Positions 8,495 through 19,557 are shown, numbered from the stretch's first letter. The stretch is DNA of 24,631 nt from Pleurotus ostreatus/Saccharomyces cerevisiae fusant (GCA_024196135.1 JAMQCK010000405.1:1-24631); one strand, 5' to 3'. Translations and numbers: made by a program. The notes: generated by a model not told the origin, from the sequence alone.

Positions 8495-10312
8495 CTATGT
8501 CAGAAGCAGAAGAAGCGCATGTGTACTAATCAGTGCGCACCTCGACACCTCGAGAGGCGGCTTCCAGTCGTGCGGCAACAGCGCATCGTACATCGCACCG
8601 CATGTGTTGAGGCCGTACAGCTCGAATCCCTGCGCCAAGGACAAATCCCTCATCCAAGCAACATCCTCTTGATTGAGCGGCGTCTCTAACCAGACCTCGC
8701 GCAAAGGTGCTGTTTTCGCCAGGTTACGTGGATCTGGCCTGCGGCTGCGTCCTCTGAGCGATATCATCGCCAAGAAAGATGTGTCGCATCGCTCCGGGCA
8801 GCGGAAGAAGAGCGTGTTCAGCCGAGGCAGGTAGCGGTACGCTGTGCTCGGATGCGGTTGTACGTGATAAAGCGAGGTGGAGAGAGCGTGAAGAAACAGG
8901 CTCATCGTCTCCCCTTCGTACTGCGGCATCCAGTCGTCCTCGAAGTAGGTGTCATATAGGAAGGAGAGCCTTTCCAACTCGGGCACAGCATCGAAGATGA
9001 CCGGGAAATCCTCTGACGACATCGTGTAGATGGACGCATGGAGGCTCAGCGTGGTGAGTCGGCACCCGGACTGTTTGATGAAGGACACTAGCAGCCCCGT
9101 CGGCGCGTACGCCACTTCGATGTTGGCGAGAGAGGGCATGGATGCCCACCGCAGCAAGTTTCCGAGGCTTGTGTTCTCGAGCCCCTCGAGCGCGACGGAC
9201 AGCTCGGTGACGGAGTCGGAGACTACTCGGCTGGAAGGGACGATATCCTGCAAGTCGACCTCGTTCGCGGTGCGCTCGTCCCACCACACAAACGAACTAA
9301 GAGACTTGCACTCGGCCAGGATCTCCAGTGATACGGCAAGGGGTATGTTACTGAGACGCGCCTCTCGAAGCTGCGACCAGGGCAGCGTGAAAGGGAGGTA
9401 CTGCATCTGGAGGCCTTGCTTCTTCATGAGCGAGATGCTGTGAAGCTGCGGCGCGTTGCGAAGTAGAAGAGAGCGCTCCTGGACACCGAGTGCAGGCCCT
9501 ATATCTTGCTCCGCGTCGTGGCCCAGGGACATGTGCAAGTATCGGAGGGAGGGGAGATGCTGTTCGCCGACTTCCTGCATTATCCAACACGGTACATTCT
9601 CCAACACAGCACAGCGCCACCGCTCAGGATGCACATTGGTATCGTCTAGGGTGGGAAAGATTCCCCCTCCATGTTTGATGTTGTCGATGCGAATGTTGAG
9701 GTCGGGGTACGGCAAGCGCGCCAGTGTCGGCCCCAGGTTGTCCGGAAAGGCGTAGCACCAGCCTCGTGCACTATTGTCCTTCCTAAAATCGACAAGATCA
9801 CGAGTAGCGAGCTCGTAGTAGGGATGCGGAGCGGGCCTGTTCAGGACGAGGCGACGCCACCAAGCGCAGACATGGGGAGGTGCGTACACGCGCGAGGGCC
9901 ACAGGGCGGGGAGATCCTCCGCGCTTTGAAGATGGCTTTTACGAACGGGTATGCCGCGGGAAGCTTGCGCGTTGCTGGCGATCCAAGCCCACAGCAAGAT
10001 GTCCTCCATCACCTCGTCGGGCAGGCGTCGGATAGGCGAGTGAAGAAAGCACGACCAGCGGTCGACGTCTGCCTCTATGTTGGCCATCCTAGCACGCATC
10101 CTATTGAGCTCTCGCTCGTGAGCATCGGCGGCAGCGCGTAGGGACTCGAGCTCCTTCTCGAGCGTGGCGCGGTCAGCGTCCGGAGGCAGATGTCCAGCTC
10201 TGAGGTTCGACAGCCATTTGTGACTATCGACTTGAGGGCGTCGTAACAAGCTGGGTGTAGTCGGATGGCCGCAATTCGTGCAGAATTTGCTGTGACCACA
10301 GCACTCATCCAT
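8495..10312 (-). CDS. F-box protein with N-terminal coiled coil and LRR-like repeats (copy 2, intact)
   Basis: This is a single uninterrupted exon of 605 codons. The start was chosen at MDECCGHSKF, where the sister copy also has Met; an in-frame Met 13 codons upstream (10351) is less likely. Residues 5-17 carry a Cys/His cluster (C-x5-C-x2-C-G-H). Residues 46-82 are a heptad-rich coiled coil. Residues 92-130 form the F-box (SPIRRLPDEVMEDILLWAW). The rest shows irregular leucine-rich repeats (LRYLHMSLG, LTTLSLHASIYTM, LPRLNTLFF). This architecture is a large expanded family in Agaricomycetes. F-box proteins of this type are expected to dock on Skp1 in SCF ubiquitin ligases, with the repeats choosing the substrate; the substrate cannot be guessed. 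It is the only functional member of the tandem pair. Confidence 0.88.
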   Translation of the reverse strand: MDECCGHSKFCTNCGHPTTPSLLRRPQVDSHKWLSNLRAGHLPPDADRATLEKELESLRAAADAHERELNRMRARMANIEADVDRWSCFLHSPIRRLPDEVMEDILLWAWIASNAQASRGIPVRKSHLQSAEDLPALWPSRVYAPPHVCAWWRRLVLNRPAPHPYYELATRDLVDFRKDNSARGWCYAFPDNLGPTLARLPYPDLNIRIDNIKHGGGIFPTLDDTNVHPERWRCAVLENVPCWIMQEVGEQHLPSLRYLHMSLGHDAEQDIGPALGVQERSLLLRNAPQLHSISLMKKQGLQMQYLPFTLPWSQLREARLSNIPLAVSLEILAECKSLSSFVWWDERTANEVDLQDIVPSSRVVSDSVTELSVALEGLENTSLGNLLRWASMPSLANIEVAYAPTGLLVSFIKQSGCRLTTLSLHASIYTMSSEDFPVIFDAVPELERLSFLYDTYFEDDWMPQYEGETMSLFLHALSTSLYHVQPHPSTAYRYLPRLNTLFFRCPERCDTSFLAMISLRGRSRRPDPRNLAKTAPLREVWLETPLNQEDVAWMRDLSLAQGFELYGLNTCGAMYDALLPHDWKPPLEVSRCALISTHALLLLLT

Positions 10313-10727
10313 GATCGCAAGCGAATGGCGGTGGCAGAAGGCAAGAAACAAAGGGACATCTCGACAGAGGTCGGCGACCGTCGGTCAGTGACTGCACCCA
10401 CGTGAACTGACATGTGGGCGCGCGTCTGTTGGACCCACAACTAACAACGCCTCGAAAGACTGCCAACAAATTCCATTCGTCCAAGACAAGAGACTCTAAG
10501 ATACACAGCTGTATGTAACTAAGTAGGTATAATGAAGACAGCCACAGCGGTACAACTATTGAACCCATGTATTTTCCATAATTCTTCCAATCCAGAAGCA
10601 AGAGATACGAGGCGCGAGAGGTGGAAGAGATCCGAGAGGTGCGTTCTGGCCGGTTCGGTACGTATGTGTATGTCCATGCGTCATGCAAGAGTGTCAAAGG
10701 GGGCATGGAAGGCGCGGGGGCCTGAGT
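10313..10727. other. Upstream region of F-box copy 2
   Basis: It contains the conserved promoter blocks shared with copy 1 (10385-10470, including CACGTG at 10399-10404) and then unstructured sequence up to the 3' end of the next gene. No further gene was seen. Confidence 0.5.
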
Positions 10728-11709
10728 CTATCGCCTAAGATGGTATTGAGGGTAGTATCTTTGGTAAACCTGGACAGGTTCGCCGGTCGGACCCTAGAAG
10801 GACTCAATCAGCATGTTCCTGTCGAAAGAGTATGGAAGTGGACTCACCCTCACGTCAAAGCCGGGCACGGTGACTGGTACTTGTACGTAGTCTTTGTGGC
10901 CATGCCGGGACTTCGACTTATGGGAGGAGGATGACCGGGTGCCTCGCGGGACATCGACGAGGGAGCTGGTGGGGATGATGACAGGAGGGGGGTAGCTGCT
11001 AGGCGGGTACGTCTGGCTCCGACTGCTGCCGTGGCTCCGGTGCGAGCCGTGCCCTGAGCTGCGGTGCGAGCTATGCGTACTGCTGCGCGAGCTGCTGGAC
11101 CCATGACTGCGATAGACTAGTGAGTTTTGGTTGCATGAAGACCGGGCAGTTGACGTACGACAGCGACGGGGCTACGGATCCCGGTAAGTCTCGCGGTATC
11201 GCCGCATGGGCGGAGCCTGCCCTGCTGGGCGGTGACGACCCCATGGACAATGGCGAGGCCGGCATTGACGTGGGGGAAGACATCTGCGACGGGCCATTGA
11301 CCACCGAGGGCGTGCTATGAGCGCTCGGGATGATCACTATCGAGCCTGGAGGAGCGTGTATTATGCGCGATCCGGGCTGAGTAGGGACTCCCGCGTAGCT
11401 GGGTGCGGGTCCGAAGCCTGATGGCGGTGGCGGGGCGTGAAATGGCGGTACAGACGCCGAGCGGCTGGGCGCCACCGACCCTGCCCGAGAGGGCCCGGGG
11501 GCCACAGATCCCGACCGCGAGTGCGCGACATGGACTCCGCTCGGCGCTCGCCCAGAGCGATGAGAGCTCGAGCTAGCTGCTACGCTTGGCGCGGAGGGAT
11601 TGCTGAAGCGCTGCGAATGCGTCGAGGTCGAGTCGACCCAGTCGGCGACGCGCTTCTGCTTCTGGTGGTACCGAACGTAGGCCTCCGGGGAGTAATCGAC
11701 TTCAGACAT
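10728..11709 (-). CDS. Ser/His/Pro-rich protein of unknown function
   Basis: Three exons splice in frame: 11709-11159, 11106-10848 and 10793-10728, giving 291 residues. Introns are 52 bp (GTACGT...GCAG) and 54 bp (GTGAGT...CTAG). The N-terminus MSEVDYSPEAYVRYHQKQKRVADWVDSTS is the only well-ordered part. It resembles the conserved head of a basidiomycete hypothetical family (SPEAY...IANWV). The middle is Ser/Pro-rich with PSRAGSVAPSRSASVPP repeats, followed by GSRIIHAPPGSIVIIPSAH and a Ser/His tract (SSSSRSSTHSSHRSSGHGS). The C-terminus is basic and aromatic: VTVPGFDVRGPTGEPVQVY, ending QRYYPQYHLRR. Splicing is supported because it removes the stop and joins SVAPSLS to HGSSSSRSS in matching composition. 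Probably disordered and phosphorylated. I assign no function. Confidence 0.72.
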
Positions 11710-14071
11710 GAGGATGCAATGAGGAGGGGATGGGGGATATCGGGATCTAGAGTCTTGATGGGTGGGTGCCAGTACGTTGTAGCGGGATGGACCCACGGAG
11801 GGGGATGATATAGTCCTCGCGGCGGGGGAAAGGCGGCGGGTGCGGAAGAGAAGAGACTGGGGCTGGGCAACGCCCGCCAAACGATCGGTTTGATGGAAGC
11901 AGACCCCCCGTCACCGTTCCGACCTCGCCGACCACCGCATTTGGCAGGTGCCCGGTGCACCCACAAGATCCAACAACGAACCGGCGATGGTAATACACAC
12001 GAATCGTGCCCAACGAAGCTGGCATTGGGCTGCGGAAAGGTCGGTTGTGTAGAGTAGACAGGAAATAGACGTGATATATCGCTTAGAGATACCATGTTTC
12101 TTACATTGGGAGGTGTGACTCGGCTTCTCCCATCTGGTGTACTTGATCCTTCCAGTACCTTCCCTCTTGCTATTGACGACGAAAGGTCTCTCCCTTGGTC
12201 CTTATGATCTACCATCAGCGAGCACACGCTGCGGGAATATATGTTCAGTAGAGCAAGAGCCCAGCAGCAATAGGAAGGCTAGGATTGAATTTATGGAGCT
12301 TCAGGCGGCTCTGAATATTTACACAAGGAACAACTGGTTAAGGCATGATATATAGTTGAGCTTCAAAGCGTTGTGATGGAAAGTAGAGGGGATAACGCTG
12401 GGAGGCGTCCTGGGATCGGAGCCCGCGCCGCCGTCCGCATCACGTGAATGGTCAAAAAGCGTGACCTGGCCTGCGCCATCACCTGCAGTTTTGCGTTGCG
12501 CGGCGGTCCTGGCATCCCATCGGTCAAGACGGAATGTATTCCCAATGACTATGCCTAGGTTGTGTTGGGAGGAAATCCTCAGCCGAGGACTTATCGTCGA
12601 GTTTTTACTACTATATCAACGAATATTTGTCGGACTCGCTATTCGTCCCAACAAAACCTGCGGTGTGCCTTTCTGATACCATTCCACATCTGCCGACGTC
12701 GAGCCGGCTAATGCGCGAAAGGGAAAACTGCATGGACTGAATTCTGGCCGTGGGAGGACCCCTTGTAAACATCGCCAAACTCCGATCACCTGGCGGGCGT
12801 TGCCCAGCCCCAAAGAGACACAAAAGAGCACGATCGACGTCACTCGCCACAGAGGGATCTAGTTATAGCGGGCTGCCGCCACACAGAATCAGATGGCTGT
12901 CGGTCCGCTGGCAGGGTGAACGGAATATTCGGCGGCGAGACGCTGGAGATGGGCAGTATATATACTTGCAGTTAGCGCCTCAATACATAGGCGCTGCAAG
13001 CGGCTGCGCGGCCGGCCAGGGCTCGCGGGGGAAGCAGACAGGAGAAGCAATGTTGGCGGTTCGGAGCAAGGAACAGGACCGTACGGCCCAAATGCGGTGG
13101 TCTTCGCCAACACGTGTCCCGCCTCGTGCACTGACATAGGCTGTAGCGTAATGTGGCGTGTGCAAGTCTATCTCGTTCAGCTCCAGACGCGCTCCAGATG
13201 AAGATACGCGGTGACGGCCCCGCATGTGGGCGACGCGTTGAGTCTGAATGGCCCGTCTGGACGTTCGGGCTCCTGATGACGAGATAGACCCCGAGGTTCC
13301 CTTGATCGCGAGTAGCTGAGTGTGTGGCCCTATACAGTAAGTGTGATTCATCGTGGTCGGACGACGAGTCAGTTCTGCTGAGCTCCAGTTTCCAGAAGAA
13401 ACCCTGCGGATGGAAGAGCATTCGAAGGACCCTCGGGATGCGTCAGACGCCGTCGATACTGTGCATGTCACATTTCTGCACAGCTAGAGTGGGCGTAGGG
13501 CTGCACACAGGCGCTTGAGGGATGCGTGCCACACACATCGACTGTGGGCGCACACAGAAGCCTTCATAGTAGGTGTGCAAAGTACGGAGTTCACGAATGC
13601 AGCATCCGCGCAAAAGTTCAACTTTGTCACATGATTTTTTGGTCCCGAACCGACGGAAGCAACTTTTTGGGTCCGACGGCCTCGTCAACAACAAACAACA
13701 CACCCGACCGTCTGGCGCTCAACCACATCAACATTGACACGCGCCAGCCCAAGACTGCACTGTAACAAGCACCTGGTACATACATGCAAGCAGATCGTTG
13801 TGGCAAGTAAATCAAGCGATACTTCATCTCGTAGATGTCCGTAATTTTGGGGTTCGTGAAGCTCGTTCGAGGACGCCCTCGGTAGATTTTGTGTCGTAAG
13901 ATGGGGGCAGGTAGACGGCGAGGAGCGGGTGAAGAAGGCTCTGCGTAGCGTCAGCAGGCACTACGTAGCCGCCCTCGCACTGTCATCCGCCCCTACACAC
14001 TGCGATCGGCCTGGCACATACAGACTGCCGGCGTCTTCGCAGCGTCATCGACCTCGACGCGAGGCAGCCGC
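11710..14071. other. Long stretch without a supported gene
   Basis: About 2.4 kb upstream of the Ser-rich gene and downstream of the FKBP gene. ORFs are short, overlap on both strands and lack recognisable domains. There is a TATATATA palindrome at about 12957-12964 with no convincing ORF downstream on either strand. A short imperfect direct repeat (TTTTTTGGTCCCGAACCGACGG and CTTTTTGGGTCCGACGG) lies near 13634-13682. The region could hold a non-coding RNA, an unrecognised small gene or an old degraded insertion. Confidence 0.4.
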
Positions 14072-16576
14072 TTACTTGACGGAGAGCAGCTTGACGTCTG
14101 CGAAAGGGCGTCAGTTCATTTAGTTCGTGAATGAAAGCGGACCAAGAGCGGTAGATCGGACACGGGAGGGCCTGAGGAGGATGGGAATGAAGAGGATGAG
14201 GAAGACTGAAAGCGGAGGACGGGCAGGAGTGCGGTTCGGAGGTCAACTTGGCCCTGATGACCACCGCGTAGACGGGCCCGGGCTGGGCGCACAGGACGGC
14301 CTCGCGCTGATAGACATTGGGGAAATCGCCTCGCGCTGATGGGTATAGGGTGGACGCGGAGGTAGGTCCTGTGCCGCAAACAGGGCGACCACAAGCCGTA
14401 TAGAGAGCGGTCCCGCGAGCGGGTGGAGCCTTGTTTCTAGCCCAACCCGGAGCGTGGTCCCCAGCCCTCTCTCCGACCGCGCTCGGGCTCACACTCCCAA
14501 TTGCCCCCGCATCCGCATCCACCGCACCGAGTGCCGAACATGCCCTGGCATTGTATACGGAACAGAGTTCCCTGTACATGCCCTCGCGTCGACCAGACCA
14601 TCCCCGAGCACCACGGAGAGCAAGCCAGGAGCGGACATAAACTCACCGAATACGAGCGTCGAGTTGGCGGGGATGCCGTCCATACCGCGCTTGCCGTACC
14701 CCATAGCCGGAGGGATGGTAAGCTGGCGCTCACCGCCGACCTGCATGCCGACAATACCCTCGTCCCAGCCTGTATAGAGTGTCAGTAAAGAACGCTTATG
14801 ACAACATGATTCGGAGTGCAGAAGATGGACAAGGGTAGGAAGTAAGAGAACGGCGTGTTCACAATGACGAGGGGACACGGGTTTGAATGCAGAAAGCGTC
14901 ACATTCGGCACTAGACGATGAAGATGACGATGAAGGTGGAAGGGGAAAATGCGGCTGAGAATGCGAAGGGTGGCGCAGAGGAAATGGGGCTGAAGTGTGG
15001 CTACACCAGTGGCAGGGAAGCAGAAGAGAGTTGGGAAGGACAGACGGAGCGTCGAGGAGAAGGGATGGATGACGATGGCAGGTGTCAGGGAAGACGAAGA
15101 GACGACAGAAGCTGAATGCGAAAGGAGACGCAGCACAACCCTCTCATAAAGAAGCGAAGTGGGCGCAGTCCGATCAAACGTAGACGCCACAGAACGAAGG
15201 CAACCCAAAACAGACGAAATAAGGTTGAGAGGCCGGAGAACTCACCCTTGATGACCTCGCCCTTGCCCAGGTGGAAGGTGAACTGTGGCGCGTGGCGTCA
15301 GCGATGAGTACAGGACCAAGACATGACTTGAAAGTCAGCCATGACCACACTACTCACCGGCTTGCCCTTCGTGTTCGCGTCGAACTGCTTCCCGTTCGTC
15401 AACTTGCCGATATAGCGCATACCGACCGTCTTGCCCTTCGTCGCCTTCGGGCCGTCGCCGATCTTGACGTCCTTGACCTTGATGCCACCGGGGAGCTCGC
15501 GCTCAACGGGTGCGGCAGCCTCGCCCTTGCCCTCCTTGGCCTTGCCCTCCTTCGCCTGCTGCTCCTTCTTTTCCTTCTTCTTCTCCTTCTTGGACTTTTT
15601 GGTCTCATCCTTCTTCTCGTTTTTCTTCTCCTCCACCTTCTTCTCGACAGCCTTGCCGTCCGCGGCCTTCAGCTTCTTCTCAGCCTTAGACTTGGGGGCC
15701 TCGTCCGCGGCAGGGCGCTTGAGCGACTTGGGCTCGGCATCCTCGTTGATCTCCTCGAAGCGCCTTGTATGAGGTCAGCACGATGTTATGCACTTGCGCT
15801 GAGGTACGCACTCCTCATCAGACAGAAGCTCATCCGCGTCCATCTCGACATCCGACGAAACGTCACGGAGGTCGTACCCGTCCTCGCTGCCAAACTCATC
15901 ATCTTCATCCTCACTGTCCTCGCCGTTGTTGAAGGGAACGGGCTGCTCTGTCGGGAGTGTTAGTCAATGCGAAGCTGGGCCAATACTGTGGCGCGAACCT
16001 ATGTAGTTGCCGACGAGGTGGATCTCGCTGGGAAAGAACGATGAGCAAAACACAGAAGATATGACAGGATAAGACATACTTCTTGCCGATGGCCTCAATG
16101 GCAACACTCTGCTCCTCCTGGAGGATAAGATCGACGACAGCCTGCTCGATCTACAAGGAACGAGATGAGCGAAAGCGTAGAGCGTCACTCCTGGCCTGCC
16201 GCACCTTGCCCGGGGTAAGAGCACAGAGAACGACCTCGCACTCCTTCATGGGGACGTTGTCCTCGTCTTCCTCGTCCTCGTCTTCGTCCTCATCCTCTTC
16301 AGGGACGGTGGGCGACATGTGCGTGATCTTCAGGACCGTACGCGCATTCTCGTCCGCAAGGGTCTCTCCAAGAGAGACGTTGCAAATGCGGAGGTCCGCC
16401 GCAGGCGCAAACACAAGGGGAGTACCCGGCTTGACGACTTCGCTCCTGCAGACCAGGGGGAACGCGTAGATGAAGCAGACGCGTTAGATGGCAGACAAAG
16501 CAAGCAAGACGCGTTCAGTCAGCTGGATATCATGGGGAAGTGATGTTGCGTACCAAACACCGATAGCAGTGGCCAT
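14072..16576 (-). CDS. FPR4: Nucleolar FKBP-type peptidyl-prolyl isomerase (FPR3/FPR4 type)
   Basis: Nine exons (16576-16554, 16445-16205, 16150-16080, 16027-15999, 15947-15812, 15763-15358, 15282-15246, 14769-14647, 14097-14072) splice to 363 residues. Residues 1-125 are a nucleoplasmin-like domain ([26 protein letters not shown]) with an acidic run of Glu/Asp. Residues 125-175 are acidic and 175-250 are Lys/Glu-rich ([13 protein letters not shown]), as in histone-binding, nucleolar FKBPs. Residues from about 255 to 363 form the FKBP domain: [52 protein letters not shown]. The aromatic pocket (Tyr, Phe, Trp, Tyr, Phe) is complete, so catalysis and FK506/rapamycin binding are plausible. In yeast such proteins isomerise histone prolines and act as chaperones in rDNA chromatin. 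The last two introns (476 and 549 bp) are unusually long. Confidence 0.93.
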
Positions 16577-16719
16577 TTTGTTATGAAGATGATGAAAGTT
16601 GAGAGCAAGAAAAAACGCGCCCGCCAAATTTCTCGATGCGCGGCGGCTCGCCGGGCCGCCCTTACTTCCGCATTCGGACGGCGCTTGGACTGCGCCTCCG
16701 CTTGCCCTGAACCTGCACG
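16577..16719. promoter_or_regulatory. Shared divergent promoter of FKBP and ARPC4
   Basis: Only 143 bp separate the two start codons. It is GC-rich in its middle (GATGCGCGGCGGCTCGCCGGGCC region) and shows no TATA box, as expected for paired housekeeping genes. Transcription start sites must lie within or very near this gap. Confidence 0.6.
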
Positions 16720-17594
16720 ATGGTGCGCGTCGCTGCTGTCGTACTGATGCTCGAGACTGATGATGAGCGGATAGAGCAACTCGCTGAGACCGTACCTTGC
16801 TGCCGTGCGCTCGACGCTCACCGCGGCGCTCACCCTCGAGAACTTCTCGTCGCAGGTACGTTCCCCCGCGCGCGGACGCGAATGACACCGATTTACGCGT
16901 GTGTAGGTCGTCGAGCGGCACAATGTGCCGGAGGTGGAGGCCGGGTGAGTCTTGCACTGTATCTCTGGGTCCTGTTCTAATCACAGGCCTGCAGAGCGTC
17001 GAAGGAAGTGCTCCTCAACCCACTGACGATCTCCCGCAACGAGAACGAGCGGGTACTCATCGAACCATCCATCAACTCTGTCCGACTCAGCATCAAGATC
17101 AAGCAAGCGGACGAGATTGAACGCATCCTCTGCCACAAGTTTGCACGCTTCATGATGCAGCGCGCCGAGAACTTCGTCGTCCTCCGACGCAAGCCCGTGC
17201 AGGTGCGCAGCCCCCAACATACACTCCTTTCTACCCTCATAAACATCCATCTGCCTCCGTAATCGCTCGAACTCATACGCTGACGTTGCGATACAGGGCT
17301 ACGACATCTCATTCCTCATCACGAATACGCACACGGAAACCATGCTCAAGCATAAGATCGTCGACTTTATCATTCAGTGCGTGCCATACCCGTACCTCTT
17401 CTACACCCGCTCAGCATCTTTCTTCCCCTCAGATTTATGGAGGACGTGGATCGGGAAATCAGCGAGATGAAGCTCAGCTTGAACGCGCGCGCACGTATAG
17501 TCGCGGAGTCCTACCTTACTGCGGTGCGTGCCGGAACGTACAGCCTATGCTTACGAACTGATCGCCGTCCATCTTGTCGCAGTTCACTTCATAG
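16720..17594 (+). CDS. ARPC4: Actin-related protein 2/3 complex subunit 4 (p20)
   Basis: Seven exons (16720-16722, 16775-16855, 16907-16944, 16995-17202, 17297-17376, 17433-17523, 17583-17594) give 170 residues; human ARPC4 has 168. The protein reads [16 protein letters not shown], then [91 protein letters not shown] and [17 protein letters not shown]. These are the near-invariant blocks of the family. ARPC4 pairs with ARPC2 to form the core of the Arp2/3 complex, which nucleates branched actin at cortical patches during endocytosis. The first exon contributes only the ATG, and the GT of intron 1 follows it at once. The last exon is 12 bp including the stop. All seven junctions keep phase. 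Confidence 0.97.
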
Positions 17595-17995
17595 GGTACA
17601 CGGTCTTCGATGTACTCCTCTATGGTGCTCGGACGAACTGAGATTTGATGTACTTTTACCTGGACAACGCACTTCCATGCGACGATTGAGGACGGCCTCA
17701 GTTTGACTTCAGCTAAATCGCGAAAGGAGCGCGCATCTATCCATCCCAGCAGGCGAGAGCAAAGGGGAAGACAAGCTAGATGTTGAAGTGCTGATTACCA
17801 GGGAATCACTTGCGTACAATTCCTATGTGGGCGCCTCACATGTCAAGGTCGGTCCGATGTGTCATGATATTGCACCTCGTACAGCGTGCGTTCAACGTGT
17901 ACCTCTTTTGCCTACCCTTTCCACCTCCCATCACCCATCGCGCAGAGGTCTACATCTCGCAGCAATATCTCTGCCTCAATCGCCCTTAGAACAAT
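17595..17995. other. ARPC4 3' flank and promoter of kinase-like gene A
   Basis: No gene was seen. A pyrimidine-rich stretch at about 17895-17945 precedes the next start codon, a common feature of fungal promoters. No TATA box is evident. Confidence 0.45.
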
Positions 17996-19557
17996 ATGGA
18001 AGACAACCTGGATACTATACAATCCTTAGTTGAGCAGGAAAAGGTGCGTGTTCACGTCGCAGGTGTACCTCAGCTGTTCAGTCTAGTTGCAGCCATTTCT
18101 ACCAAGTACCCTCCGTCTGTGGATCGATGTATTTTGGATGAGGGACCGCGTGCTTGGCGCGAGCTATCTCGTTTGGCGCTATTTGGCGGACGTCTTCAGC
18201 CGACGTGGCTATACTCTCTATGTGCCGCGCAATGTCAGACGCAGCAACTCCTTCGAGATTATGGTGTATCCTCCAGGGTTCATGGAGAGCACTGCACACG
18301 AGGACGAGTACGGCGGTCTCGAGCTTGCTTCCGTCCACCCACCGTACCGTGTATGTACTATGCATCCTGTGCCCGAAATCATTCGTCTGACTCCACCCCA
18401 GGCGACTCCTTTTACATGGGCTGCAGTAAACAGGGCCGGCAAACACTTCGTGATCAAGGTCATCTCTGATGGCCAAGGCGCACAGGGCCTGAACGAGCTC
18501 AAGATCCTCAAGTATCTTGCGAGGCAGGATTTGCGTGCAGACCCACGGAACCGGGCCATCCCCGTGGTCGAGTACATTGAATACGAGCAATATGTCTTTG
18601 CCATATTTCCCAGGTGGACCCCTTTCCCTTACGACGACGTTCAACTGCCCATGACCGCGATCGAGTGCTGCGTACAGATGACTGAGGTCCGTAAGCTTCG
18701 TTTATTCATCCTCGTGCTGAGATTGACAAACGTTGAAGGTGGTCGCATTTCTGCATGAGAATCGAGTCGCTCATATGGTGCGTACGATGGGTGTCCCCGA
18801 CCAAGTCCGCTCTGACTCCAGGGCAGGGCATCTCACCGCACAATATCACGATCAACTACGCCGGCCATATCATTCCCGCGATGAAACCGCTCGGAGAACA
18901 CCTCCCCGTCAAGTACTACCTCATCGACTTCGGTCCCAGTATACTCCTGGAAGAATCTTCCGGCCCGCTTGTACCCCCTCTGCGGCTCGCGCCTCATCGT
19001 ACTAGTGCACCCGAGGTCGGCTCGGGGGATCCGTTCGATCCCTTTGCAGCCGATGTGTACCAGGCTGCCGTGTTCATGCTCGAACATTTCTATGTCGGTC
19101 CTCGTGTCGCTGCTTTCCTACCTTCGCGCTGACTTTCGTGCAGGATCTAACGGGATTCACGTCCGACTTCCTGCCTATACTGCAGGCCATGACACGCTCT
19201 CCCGAGGAACGAATCTCGATGAAGGAAGCCCATAGCCGGCTCCTCGCGCTGCGCAATGCGTGGATGCACGATCCCTCCCCCACCATCTCCAATGGTACAG
19301 GAGAGACTCGCAACAAGTACTACGAGACGCGCCTCAATGCCTACCGCGCTGTTCCGGGGAGCCTTCGCATGCCGAAGGACGATGCGGAAGCGCGGTCTTT
19401 GCGGGCGTACATGCGCGAACTCCGCGACAGCGAGATCTTGCTTTTGGCAAACTTCAATCATCCTCCTGATTCGTGGATGCTGCAGGTGGATCCAATTGCG
19501 CGTACGTTTGGGTGTGTTCGCGGAGATGATACACGAGAAGATGCTGTCGGCGAGTAG
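17996..19557 (+). CDS. Fungal kinase-like protein A, probable pseudokinase
   Basis: Five exons (17996-18043, 18093-18686, 18739-18777, 18827-19093, 19144-19557) give 453 residues. Kinase landmarks are visible: Lys138 (HFVIKVISDG), Glu151 (GLNELKIL), hinge region EYEQYVFAIFPRW, DFG at 261-263 (KYYLIDFG) and an APE-like SAPEV. The catalytic loop, however, reads AHMGISPHN: Gly228 replaces the Asp of the H-x-D motif, although the loop Asn233 is kept. The codon is GGC at 18827-18829; the paralogue on the other strand has GAC. There is no Gly-rich loop. The C-terminal tail (DPIARTFGCVRG) is shared with the paralogue. This family is expanded in polypore-type fungi and its role is unknown. Exon borders were set by alignment with the paralogue; two donors (GTCCGT, GTCGGT) are non-consensus. 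Confidence 0.83.

Noticed and set aside
11071..11880. A single-exon 269-residue model starting MAGVAQPQS
   Set aside because: The first 57 residues lack the family head, and the tail reads through an intron; starting at MSEVDYSPEAY and splicing twice gives a consistent protein.
12750..13139. 129-codon plus-strand frame in the gene-poor stretch
   Set aside because: No domain, overlapping frames of similar length on the minus strand, and no start or splice context that stands out.
13983..14579. 198-codon minus-strand frame
   Set aside because: It lies mostly in intron 8 of the FKBP gene and matches nothing; the spliced model explains both ends.
15271..15963. 230-codon plus-strand frame rich in Leu, like a membrane protein
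   Set aside because: It is the antisense of the Lys/Glu-rich exon of the FKBP gene; AAG/GAG codons read backwards give Leu and Phe.
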